Shown here piece after piece: positions 1 through 5,972 of a stretch of DNA of 6,310 bases. The translations under genes and the position numbers were made by a program. Source of the stretch: Lysobacterales bacterium. GTDB lineage: Bacteria; Pseudomonadota; Gammaproteobacteria; Xanthomonadales; S139-57. Below the pieces are notes generated by a model. It saw only the letters and a program-made list of their open reading frames with translations, had not been told where the DNA came from and made no database searches. Every line of letters starts with the position of its first letter. Position 1 is the stretch's first letter. The stretch covers positions 1 through 6,310 of the forward strand of contig JALWTZ010000218.1 in NCBI GenBank assembly GCA_026993285.1, read 5' to 3'.

Positions 1-1177
1 GCAGGGCCAGCAGGCTGGCGCGGCCAAACCACAACAGCCCCAGCGGCACCATGGCCAGGGAAATGGCCAGCTGTGCGTGTAAGGCCTGCCGCCAGCGCCG
101 CTGGCCGGGGTCGCCACTGGCCAGCGCCAGCACGGCCACCGCCACGAAAGAGAGCCAGAAACCGGCGCCGAGGATCTGGGCCGGGTTCAGCAGGGTCAGC
201 AGCACCGCCGCCGCGCCCAGCACCTGCCACAGGCTGAAATGCAGCCGCAGCAGGCGGGCCAGCACATAGGCGGCCAGCATCAGCCAGGCGCGCTGGGTGG
301 GCAGGGAAAAGCCCGCCAGCAGGGCATAGGCCAGGGTGACGGGCAGGGTGGCCAACAGCCCCCATTCCCGCGCGGGCAGCCAGCGGCAGGGCAGGCGAAA
401 ACGCGCCATAAGCCAGCGCACCGGCCAGAACACCCACAGGGCCAGAAGCCCCAGATGCAGGCCGGAAATGGCCATCAGGTGGCCGGTGCCGGTGGCCGCC
501 AGCGCCTCCCACTGGGTATCGCTCAAGGCCTGCCGGTCACCCAGCAGCAGGGCGCGCAACAGGGCCCGGCCTTCAGTGGGGGCGTTCAGCCCGCCCAGCC
601 CGTCCGCCAGCCGCTGGCGAAGCCGGTCCAGGCGGGGCGCGCGCCCCAGCAGCCGGCCCTGCTGCACGCTGCCCGTGGCCACCAGCCGCTGGCGAAAGGC
701 CCAGCCTTCGAAATCGAAGCCGCCAGGGTTGAAGCTGCCCACCACCGGTTTCAGTCGCAGCTGCAGCAGCCAGCGCTCCCCCGGCTGCAGGGGCGGGGCC
801 GGGGCATACCAGTACAGGCGCAGTTTTTGCCCGGCCCGTTCTTCCCGCAGTATGCGGGCATCGAAGCGTGTTCCCTGTGGTGTCGATTGTGGCAGGCCGG
901 TGATTTCCACCGGCATGGTCACCGTCCGGGCCGGGCCTTCCGGCAGGCGTTGCCGCAGCCGCTGGCCGGCATCCTGCCCGGCCCAGGTGAAAGCCAGCAG
1001 TAGCACGGCCAGCCGGCGGCCGGCGGGAAAGCAGGCCGCCAGCCCGGCAATGGCCACCAGCGCAGCGAACAGCGGCCACGGGGGCAGGGTGGGCAGCTGG
1101 TAGCACAGCCACAGACCGGCCAGCCACCAGAGGCTGAAGGGTGAGGTGCGCAGTGTGTCCGCCCATCCCTGGCGCAT
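1..1177 (-). CDS. comEC: ComEC/Rec2 family DNA-uptake channel, N-terminal 392 residues (C-terminus outside window)
   Basis: ComEC is the inner-membrane channel that carries single-stranded DNA into the cytoplasm during natural transformation. The frame is open from ATG 1177 to the window edge without a stop. Residues about 14-68 hold hydrophobic segments. A soluble N-terminal part follows, with the DUF4131-type motif NPGGFDFEGW at 150-159. The competence domain then opens with LLLGDRQALS (210-219) and the family signature TGHLMAISGLHLG (231-243), followed by further membrane segments (about 271-292, 314-330, 336-353, 370-387) and the conserved PTQRAWLM at 293-300. The metallo-beta-lactamase-like C-terminal domain, if present, lies beyond the left edge. 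The start is supported by GGAG at 1187-1190, 9 bases upstream, inside the end of the methyltransferase gene, so translation is probably coupled. Family assignment is very secure; whether the cell is naturally competent cannot be told from this gene, since it is widespread. Confidence 0.95.
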   Translation of the reverse strand, partial: MRQGWADTLRTSPFSLWWLAGLWLCYQLPTLPPWPLFAALVAIAGLAACFPAGRRLAVLLLAFTWAGQDAGQRLRQRLPEGPARTVTMPVEITGLPQSTPQGTRFDARILREERAGQKLRLYWYAPAPPLQPGERWLLQLRLKPVVGSFNPGGFDFEGWAFRQRLVATGSVQQGRLLGRAPRLDRLRQRLADGLGGLNAPTEGRALLRALLLGDRQALSDTQWEALAATGTGHLMAISGLHLGLLALWVFWPVRWLMARFRLPCRWLPAREWGLLATLPVTLAYALLAGFSLPTQRAWLMLAAYVLARLLRLHFSLWQVLGAAAVLLTLLNPAQILGAGFWLSFVAVAVLALASGDPGQRRWRQALHAQLAISLAMVPLGLLWFGRASLLAL

Positions 1178-1183
1178 GAACGC

Positions 1184-1822
1184 TTACTCCGTGGGCTTTT
1201 TCGCCAGCACTGTGCGGAAGAAGCCGTTGAAATGGCTGGGCCGGTCGATGACCTTTTCCAGCCCGGCATGGGCCAGCAGCGGCCCCAGCTGGCGGGTGAT
1301 GCTGGTGGCCAGGGATTCCATCAGCACGTTCAGCGCCCGCCTGAGCCAGCCGGGTCGGTGGCCGTCGGGCAGGAACTTGTCATAGATGGAAATGCGCCCG
1401 CCGGGCTTGAGCACCCGGGCCGCTTCGCGGATGCAGGCCTGCGGGTCGGGCACCACCGCCAGAATCAGGTGCAGCAGCACCAGGTCAAAGCTTTCATCCG
1501 CCAGCGGCAGGGCCTGGGCATCCATCACCTCGATACGAACCTGGGGCAACCCCAGCGCTTCGGCCCGCTTCTTCGCCCGCGCCAGCATGGCCGGGGCGAT
1601 GTCGCCCAGCACGATGTCCGCCTCCGCCGCGCCCAGTTCGGCCAGCAGGGGCAGGTCCAGCCCCGTGCCGCCGCCCACGATCAGTATGCGCTCGCCGGCT
1701 TTGGGCGCGGCCTGTTCCAGCGCCTGCCGCCGGCCCGATTGCAGCACGCGCAGCAGCGGGTCGTAGAACAGGCTCCACAGGTTGTAGCGAATGCGGTTCC
1801 AGCGGGTGGTGTTCCAGGCCAT
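1184..1822 (-). CDS. Class I SAM-dependent methyltransferase (Methyltransf_11 / UbiE-PmtA-like)
   Basis: A 212-residue, probably cytoplasmic methyltransferase that uses S-adenosylmethionine; the acceptor is unknown. The Rossmann-type SAM fold shows motif I ILIVGGGTGLDL (46-57), the acidic residue closing strand 2 in LGDIAPAML (72-80, D74), the DA pair after motif II at 101-102 with SFDLVLLHLIL (111-121), and the strand-5 turn RVLKPGGRISIYD (136-148). The N-terminal WNRIRYNLWSLFYD (8-21) resembles the lead-in of small quinone (UbiE-like) and phospholipid (PmtA-like) methyltransferases. That is family resemblance only, so no symbol is given. Its ATG (1822-1820) shares one base with the fumC stop (1824-1822), a TAATG overlap. 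I see no strong Shine-Dalgarno upstream, so expression probably depends on terminating fumC ribosomes. comEC follows 6 bases after its stop. The fold is certain, the substrate is not. Confidence 0.88.
   Translation of the reverse strand: MAWNTTRWNRIRYNLWSLFYDPLLRVLQSGRRQALEQAAPKAGERILIVGGGTGLDLPLLAELGAAEADIVLGDIAPAMLARAKKRAEALGLPQVRIEVMDAQALPLADESFDLVLLHLILAVVPDPQACIREAARVLKPGGRISIYDKFLPDGHRPGWLRRALNVLMESLATSITRQLGPLLAHAGLEKVIDRPSHFNGFFRTVLAKKPTE
1187..1190 (-). promoter_or_regulatory. Ribosome binding site of comEC inside the upstream gene
   Basis: On the minus strand GGAG stands 9 bases before ATG 1177 and is formed by the last coding bases of the methyltransferase gene (its stop TAA is 1186-1184). 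It fixes the comEC start at 1177 rather than at the out-of-frame ATG at 1166, and points to coupled translation. Confidence 0.7.
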
Positions 1823-3204
1823 TACTTGCCCACGATGCCGCCTTCCGCCAGCCGGGCCGGGTCCAGCAGTTTCTTCAGCGTGGCTTCGTCCAGGTCGGTC
1901 TGCTCCAGCGCCACCTCCAGCAGCGGGCGACCCTCGCGGTAGGCCTGCTTGGCGATGGCCGCGCCCTTCTCGTAGCCGATCACCGGGTTGAGCGCGGTCA
2001 CCAGTATGGGGTTGCGCGACAGGGCCTGCTCGATCTTCTCCGGCTTGACCCGGAAGCCGGCAATGGCCGAATCGGCCAGCACCCGGCTGCCGTTGGCCAG
2101 AATCTCGATGCTCTGCAGCAGGTTATAGGTGATCACCGGCAGCATCACATTGAGCTGGAAATTGCCGGAAGCACCGGCGATGCCAATGGTGGCGTCATTG
2201 CCCATGACCTGCGCGGCCACCATGGCCACCGCTTCCGGGATCACCGGGTTGACCTTGCCGGGCATGATGGAAGAACCCGGCTGCAGGGCCGGCAGTTCGA
2301 TTTCGCCGATGCCCGCCAGCGGGCCGGAATTCATCCAGCGCAGGTCGTTGGCGATTTTCATCAGCGAGGTGGCCAGGGTTTTCAGCTGACCGGAGAGGCT
2401 CACGGCCACATCCTGGGCGCTGATCACCTCGAACAGATTGTCGCGCTGGCGCAGTTGCAACCCCGTCCAGTCGGAGAGAATGGCAATGGCCTTGGGGGCG
2501 AATTCCGGGTGGGCGTTGATGCCCGTGCCCACCGCCGTGCCGCCCAGCGGCAGGCCGGCCATGTCCTCCAGCGCCTGGTGGATGCGCTGCTCATCACTGC
2601 GTATCTGCGCCAGCCAGCCGCCCAGTTCCTGGGCAAAGGTCACCGGCATGGCGTCCATCAGGTGGGTACGGCCGGTTTTCACCTGCCCGCCCACCTCGGC
2701 GATTTTCTCCTCCAGCACCGTTTGCAGGTGGCGCAGCGCCGGCAGCAGTTGTTCATGGGCCAGCAGCACGGCGGAAAACTGCAGGGTGGTGGGAATCACA
2801 TCATTGCTGCTCTGGCCCATGTTCACATGGTCGTTGGGGTGCACCTCCACCCCGGCGCGGGCGCACAGGTGGGCGATGACTTCGTTGGCATTCATGTTGC
2901 TGCTGGTGCCGGAGCCGGTCTGGAACACATCGACGGGGAAGTGTTCGTCATACTGCCCCTCGGCCACGGCGCGGGCGGCGGCCACGATGGCCTGGGCGCG
3001 GGTGGCGTCCAGCAGGCCCAGTGCCTGGTTGGCCTCGGCATTGGCCGCCTTCAGCAAGCCCAGGGCGCGCAGAAAGGCGCGCGGCATGCGCAGGCCGGAA
3101 ATGGGGAAATTATTCACCGCGCGCTGGGTCTGCGCGCCGTAGAGGGCATCGGCCGCTACTTCCAGCTCGCCCATGCTGTCGTGTTCGATGCGTGTTTGGC
3201 TCAT
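1822..3204 (-). CDS. fumC: Class II fumarate hydratase (fumarase C)
   Basis: FumC interconverts fumarate and L-malate in the TCA cycle as an iron-free, oxygen-stable homotetramer in the cytoplasm. The 460-residue product has the usual family length. The start MSQTRIEHDSMGEL matches the typical FumC N-terminus and is followed by YGAQTQRAV (22-30). Signatures include FQTGSGTSSNMNANEV (94-109), HPNDHVNMGQSSND (122-135), GRTHLMDAMP (178-187) with the catalytic histidine H181, and the superfamily loop GSSIMPGKVNP (310-320) carrying the catalytic serine (S311/S312). KVNP and the fumarase-like HPNDHVN segment favour fumarase over aspartase or argininosuccinate lyase. The frame stays open far upstream through the strand opposite trpE, but nothing there resembles a protein family, so ATG 3204 is the start. 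No strong Shine-Dalgarno is seen. The gene leads the fumC-methyltransferase-comEC operon. Confidence 0.96.
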   Translation of the reverse strand: MSQTRIEHDSMGELEVAADALYGAQTQRAVNNFPISGLRMPRAFLRALGLLKAANAEANQALGLLDATRAQAIVAAARAVAEGQYDEHFPVDVFQTGSGTSSNMNANEVIAHLCARAGVEVHPNDHVNMGQSSNDVIPTTLQFSAVLLAHEQLLPALRHLQTVLEEKIAEVGGQVKTGRTHLMDAMPVTFAQELGGWLAQIRSDEQRIHQALEDMAGLPLGGTAVGTGINAHPEFAPKAIAILSDWTGLQLRQRDNLFEVISAQDVAVSLSGQLKTLATSLMKIANDLRWMNSGPLAGIGEIELPALQPGSSIMPGKVNPVIPEAVAMVAAQVMGNDATIGIAGASGNFQLNVMLPVITYNLLQSIEILANGSRVLADSAIAGFRVKPEKIEQALSRNPILVTALNPVIGYEKGAAIAKQAYREGRPLLEVALEQTDLDEATLKKLLDPARLAEGGIVGK

Positions 3205-3234
3205 GTCGAAATACCCGGAAGTGGAAAACTGCCA

Positions 3235-3263
3235 ATGATATTCCCTTGGAGATAGCCTGACCA
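3235..3263 (-). promoter_or_regulatory. Candidate sigma70 promoter of the fumC operon
   Basis: Read on the minus strand, a -35 of TGGTCA (3263-3258, 4 of 6 to consensus) and a -10 of TATCAT (3240-3235, 5 of 6) are separated by exactly 17 bases. This would start transcription near 3228, leaving a leader of about 24 bases before ATG 3204. It is pattern evidence only, but position and spacing suit the operon. Confidence 0.5.
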
Positions 3264-3288
3264 GCCCGAAGCCACAGCCCGCTTGCGC

Positions 3289-3294
3289 TACAAT
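3289..3294 (+). promoter_or_regulatory. trpE: Candidate -10 element of the trpE promoter
   Basis: TACAAT (5 of 6 to the -10 consensus) lies 30 bases before the trpE GTG. No good -35 is seen at 16-18 bases upstream. The implied start near 3301 leaves a leader of about 24 bases, too short for a leader-peptide attenuator. An 8-base palindrome, CTTGCAAG (3302-3309), sits at the predicted start and could be an operator or chance. Confidence 0.35.
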
Positions 3295-3324
3295 GGCCCG
3301 TCTTGCAAGCAGACGAGCATTTCC

Positions 3325-4797
3325 GTGGAACAGGCCCGCTTTGAACAACTGGCCCGCGAGGGCTATAACCGCATACCCGTCACCCGGCAGATCATGGCCG
3401 ATCTGGACACGCCCCTGAGCGTGTACCAGAAACTGGCCGACGGCCCCTATGCCTGGCTGTTCGAATCGGTCACCGGTGGCGAACGCTGGGGCCGCTACTC
3501 CATCATCGGCTGCCCGGCGCGCACCGTCTACCGCATCCACGGCCATACGGTGGCAGTGGAAGAAGATGGCGAAATCATCGAAAGCCATGAAGTCAAAGAC
3601 CCGCTGGCCTGGATCGAACAACTGCTGGCCACCTTCCGGGTGCCGAGGCTGGAAGAACTGCCCATGCTCTCCGGCGGGCTGGTGGGCTATTTCGGCTATG
3701 AAACCATCGGCTATATCGAACGCCGCGCGCTCAAGCGGGAAAAACCCGACCCGCTGGGCCTGCCGGACATTCTGCTGATGCAGGCCGAGGAGCTGGCCGT
3801 GCTGGACAACCTCAGCGGCAAACTGCACCTGATCGTACACGCCCACCCGGAAACCCCCCACGCCTGGCAACAGGCCATGCGCCGGCTGGACCAGCTGGAA
3901 TACCGCCTGCGCCACGGCAGCGCCAGCTATCCCATGACCATCGGCTGTGAAACCATCGCCGAAAAGGACTTCGTCTCCGGCTTCACGAGGGAAGGCTTTG
4001 AACAGGCCGTGCGGCAAAGCCGGGAATACATCGCCGCCGGCGATATCATGCAGGTGGTGCTCTCCCAGCGGCTGAGCACCCCCTACCGCGCCCGGCCGGT
4101 GGATGTCTACCGTGCCCTGCGCAGCCTCAACCCCTCGCCCTACATGTACTTCATGGATTTCGGCCACAGCCAGGTGGTGGGTGCCTCGCCGGAAATCCTG
4201 GTGCGCAAGGAAGGCGAACAGGTGACCGTGCGCCCCATCGCCGGCACCCGCCCCCGTGGTCGCGACGAGGCCGAAGACCGCGCCCTGGAAGCCGACCTGC
4301 TGGCCGACCCCAAGGAAATCGCCGAGCATGTCATGCTCATCGACCTGGGCCGCAACGACGTGGGGCGGGTGGCCCGAACCGGCCAGGTGACGCTGACCGA
4401 CAACATGATCATCGAGCGTTATTCCCATGTGATGCACATCGTCTCCCAGGTGGTGGGCAGCCTGAAACCGGGTGCCACCGCCATGGATGTGCTGCGCGCC
4501 ACCTTCCCGGCCGGCACCGTCTCCGGCGCGCCCAAGGTGCGGGCCATGGAAATCATCGACGAACTGGAACCGGTCAAGCGCGGCGTCTACGCCGGTGCCG
4601 TGGGCTACCTCAACTGGTGGGGCGACATGGACACCGCCATCGCCATCCGCACCGCCGTGATCCAGGACGGCACCCTGCATGTGCAGGCCGGTGCCGGCAT
4701 CGTCTACGACTCGGTGCCGGAGAAGGAATGGGAAGAAACCATGAACAAGGGCCGCGCCCTGTTCCGTGCCGTGGCCCAGGCCAGCCGGGGGCTGTGA
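3325..4797 (+). CDS. trpE: Anthranilate synthase component I
   Basis: TrpE makes anthranilate from chorismate using ammonia delivered by the glutaminase subunit TrpG, the first committed step of tryptophan synthesis. The 490-residue product has the length usual for pseudomonad-type TrpE. The N-terminal domain begins EQLAREGYNRIP (7-18) and carries the tryptophan-binding region around WLFESV (44-49), followed by WGRYSIIG (55-62). The C-terminal chorismate-binding domain shows AAGDIMQVVLSQR (237-249), NPSPYMYF (269-276), RPIAGTRPRGR (303-313), PKEIAEHVMLIDLGRNDVG (329-347), PAGTVSGAPKVRAM (395-408) and EKEWEETMNKGRALF (466-480), which include the Mg2+-binding glutamates. GTG 3325 is chosen because it places the conserved GYNRIP at the usual distance from the N-terminus; an in-frame TTG at 3283 would add 14 unrelated residues. 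The likely ribosome site is weak (GAG at 3315-3317). trpG is not adjacent. Aminodeoxychorismate synthase (PabB) is unlikely given the strong TrpE N-terminal match. Confidence 0.96.
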   Translation: MEQARFEQLAREGYNRIPVTRQIMADLDTPLSVYQKLADGPYAWLFESVTGGERWGRYSIIGCPARTVYRIHGHTVAVEEDGEIIESHEVKDPLAWIEQLLATFRVPRLEELPMLSGGLVGYFGYETIGYIERRALKREKPDPLGLPDILLMQAEELAVLDNLSGKLHLIVHAHPETPHAWQQAMRRLDQLEYRLRHGSASYPMTIGCETIAEKDFVSGFTREGFEQAVRQSREYIAAGDIMQVVLSQRLSTPYRARPVDVYRALRSLNPSPYMYFMDFGHSQVVGASPEILVRKEGEQVTVRPIAGTRPRGRDEAEDRALEADLLADPKEIAEHVMLIDLGRNDVGRVARTGQVTLTDNMIIERYSHVMHIVSQVVGSLKPGATAMDVLRATFPAGTVSGAPKVRAMEIIDELEPVKRGVYAGAVGYLNWWGDMDTAIAIRTAVIQDGTLHVQAGAGIVYDSVPEKEWEETMNKGRALFRAVAQASRGL

Positions 4798-4847
4798 TTG
4801 GCACATTCGTGCAAAGCGTATTGAATGGGCAGTGAGATCCTTTGCAC
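4798..4847. repeat. Inverted repeat immediately after trpE
   Basis: GTGCAAAG (4809-4816) and CTTTGCAC (4840-4847) are perfect 8-base inverted arms around a 23-base loop. The left arm could alternatively pair with TTGGCAC (4798-4804), which directly follows the trpE stop, in a 7-pair stem with one mismatch and a 4-base loop. Neither stem is followed by a T run, so this is not a convincing intrinsic terminator. It could be a weak transcript end, an mRNA-stabilising hairpin or a protein-binding site. Confidence 0.4.
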
Positions 4848-4964
4848 AAACAGGCGTCTTGAGAATGACTTGCAGGTGTGCCCGGTGCGTGTTTTCTTAC
4901 AAGAATCGCATCGGTCAAAGTATACAAAAACCTGACAAGTAGCATGAGAAAAACCGGCTAACTA

Positions 4965-4980
4965 TGTGACATCGCGCACA
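4965..4980. promoter_or_regulatory. CRP/Vfr-like binding site
   Basis: TGTGA (4965-4969), six bases, then GCACA (4976-4980) matches 9 of 10 core positions of the CRP-family consensus TGTGA-N6-TCACA. It overlaps the candidate -35 at 4966-4971, with its centre near -28 relative to the predicted start. At that position binding would more likely block RNA polymerase than recruit it, unless the true start lies further downstream. Confidence 0.4.
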
Positions 4981-4994
4981 AAATTGGGTACTAT
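4966..4994 (+). promoter_or_regulatory. Candidate sigma70 promoter for the dockerin/cohesin-like gene pair
   Basis: A -35 of GTGACA (4966-4971, 5 of 6) and a -10 of TACTAT (4989-4994, 4 of 6) with 17-base spacing would start transcription near 5001, giving a leader of about 97 bases before ATG 5098. The rest of the 4798-5097 spacer is A+T-richer than its flanks (42-48% G+C in the counted lines). It also holds a TTCTT/AAGAA inverted repeat at 4894-4905. No recognised riboswitch or sRNA was found in it. Confidence 0.4.
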
Positions 4995-5050
4995 CGCTGG
5001 TGGTAGTGCCAGGCCGGTGGTATGTTTTGCGGGCCTTCAAGGTCAGCAGA

Positions 5051-5101
5051 ATGAATGAAATGCTGGGCAAAAACCGGTTCAAAAGAGAGGAAAAGGCATG
5101 A
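5051..5101 (+). CDS. Possible 16-codon leader ORF overlapping the next start (ATGA)
   Basis: ATG 5051 opens a frame encoding the charged peptide MNEMLGKNRFKREEKA, ending with TGA at 5099-5101. That stop overlaps the ATG of the dockerin-domain gene (5098-5100) in an ATGA arrangement typical of coupled translation. AAGG at 5039-5042 stands 8 bases upstream as a possible ribosome site. The downstream gene has its own strong site (AGAGAGG, 5084-5090), so coupling is not required, and an ORF this short can arise by chance. Confidence 0.25.
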   Translation: MNEMLGKNRFKREEKA

Positions 5102-5958
5102 AAATCAAACATCTGGCAACAGTTGCAGTGCTGGCGAGTGCCCTGGGTACCGCACAGGCCTGTACACTGGACAACTGGAACGGTGGCAACAGCGGCATGG
5201 TCTATGCCCAGAACCCAACCGGCGATGGCAACAACACCACCGGTGCGGGCAGCGTCAATGACGGCGGCGCCACACCCCGCTGGTCCGGCCAGTGCGCCAT
5301 GAAAGCAGATGGCGCAGGTCATGTGCAGGACAACAGCCCCAGCGCGGAAACCTCCGCCAACACCCGCTTCTACTTCTACGCCGATGGCAGCTTCGGCGGC
5401 ACGGCAGACCTGTTCAAGGCCTACAGCAATGAAAGCCTGACAGGCACTCCGGTAATCTCCGTCACCTACGACGGCACTAATGTGAGCATCAGCTCCGGTT
5501 CCGCCAATGGCACTGTGCCTGCAGCCACCGGCAGCTGGCATTCGGTGGAAATCCACTGGAGCAACAGCGGCAGCATCGACGTATGGGTGGATGGTGACCC
5601 GGCTGCAACCACCCCGCCAGCGGCTAATTTCTCGGCCAGCAATGCCTCCACCAGTACCCTGGAAGCCGTGGCCTTCGGCCCCATGACCTGGACCGGTGCC
5701 GCCGGTACCATGGCCTTTGACGCCTACGAAATGCATCGGACCACGGCAGTGGGGACGGATTCGGTGCTGATACCAGGTGATGCAAATGGTGATGGATCGG
5801 TGAGTTTGACGGATGTGCTAGATGTTCTTTCAGAATCGGTAACAGGTACACCTTCTTCAGGTCAACCCGATGCCAATGCAGATGGTTCCGTTACATTGAC
5901 GGATATGCTGTGCGCATTGAATAAGTCTGTTTTGGGTCCGGATACACCCTGTTCATGA
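5098..5958 (+). CDS. Secreted LamG-like protein with C-terminal dockerin type I-like module
   Basis: A 286-residue exported protein. Residues 1-21 form a Sec signal peptide (KIKH positive head, hydrophobic core to 18, AQA before C22). C22 is not preceded by a proper lipobox, so signal peptidase I cleavage is more likely than lipidation. Residues about 25-218 look like a beta-sandwich of the LamG/concanavalin type, rich in Gly, Ser, Thr and Asn, with RFYFYADGSF (90-99), WHSVEIHW (147-154), IDVWVDGDP (160-168) and FDAYEMHRTTAVG (207-219). Residues 227-280 form a dockerin-like module: two calcium loops, DANGDGSVSLTD (228-239) and DANADGSVTLTD (258-269), each followed by a hydrophobic helix. C22/C66 and C272/C285 could form disulphides. 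The start has a good ribosome site (GAGG 5087-5090, 7 bases before ATG). The function is unknown. Dockerins bind cohesins, and a cohesin-like protein is encoded 14 bases downstream. The dockerin part has clearly lower G+C than the rest of the gene. Confidence 0.82.
   Translation: MKIKHLATVAVLASALGTAQACTLDNWNGGNSGMVYAQNPTGDGNNTTGAGSVNDGGATPRWSGQCAMKADGAGHVQDNSPSAETSANTRFYFYADGSFGGTADLFKAYSNESLTGTPVISVTYDGTNVSISSGSANGTVPAATGSWHSVEIHWSNSGSIDVWVDGDPAATTPPAANFSASNASTSTLEAVAFGPMTWTGAAGTMAFDAYEMHRTTAVGTDSVLIPGDANGDGSVSLTDVLDVLSESVTGTPSSGQPDANADGSVTLTDMLCALNKSVLGPDTPCS
5779..5904 (+). repeat. Paired calcium-loop repeats of the dockerin-like module
   Basis: Two 36-base units, 5779-5814 and 5869-5904, start 90 bases apart and encode the two EF-hand-type loops. 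By direct alignment 28 of 36 bases agree, and both end in the same nine bases, TTGACGGAT. The loop ligands at positions 1, 3, 5 and 12 (D, N, D, D) are intact in both. Duplicated F-hand loops are the hallmark of dockerin type I modules. Confidence 0.75.
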
Positions 5959-5972
5959 TTGGGAGAAGAGAG

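Noticed and set aside
239..1103. Plus-strand open frames of about 255 codons opposite comEC
   Set aside because: They are Gln/Pro/Ala/Arg-rich translations of the strand opposite a clearly recognisable ComEC, with no motifs.
1232..1942. Plus-strand open frame of 236 codons opposite the methyltransferase and the end of fumC
   Set aside because: It lies antisense to two genes with clear family motifs and has low-complexity composition.
3205..4806. Open frame on the minus strand opposite trpE, continuous with fumC (would give a 994-residue fusion protein)
   Set aside because: It is the reverse complement of trpE, rich in His, Gly and Ala with no family resemblance. FumC has a standard N-terminus at 3204 and its own promoter, so the extension is a high-G+C artefact.
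5001..5097. Possible c-di-GMP (GEMM) riboswitch in the leader, suggested by GGGCAAAAACC
   Set aside because: The second conserved element (GACGCAAAGCC-like) and the receptor stems are missing, so the resemblance is superficial.
5098..5170. Lipoprotein signal at C22 of the dockerin-domain protein
   Set aside because: The residues before the cysteine are A-Q-A; Gln at -2 and no Leu at -3 do not fit a lipobox, and AQA fits signal peptidase I.
4915..5736. Minus-strand open frame of 273 codons opposite the LamG-like gene
   Set aside because: The plus-strand gene has a signal peptide, ribosome site and recognisable domains; the opposite frame has none of these.
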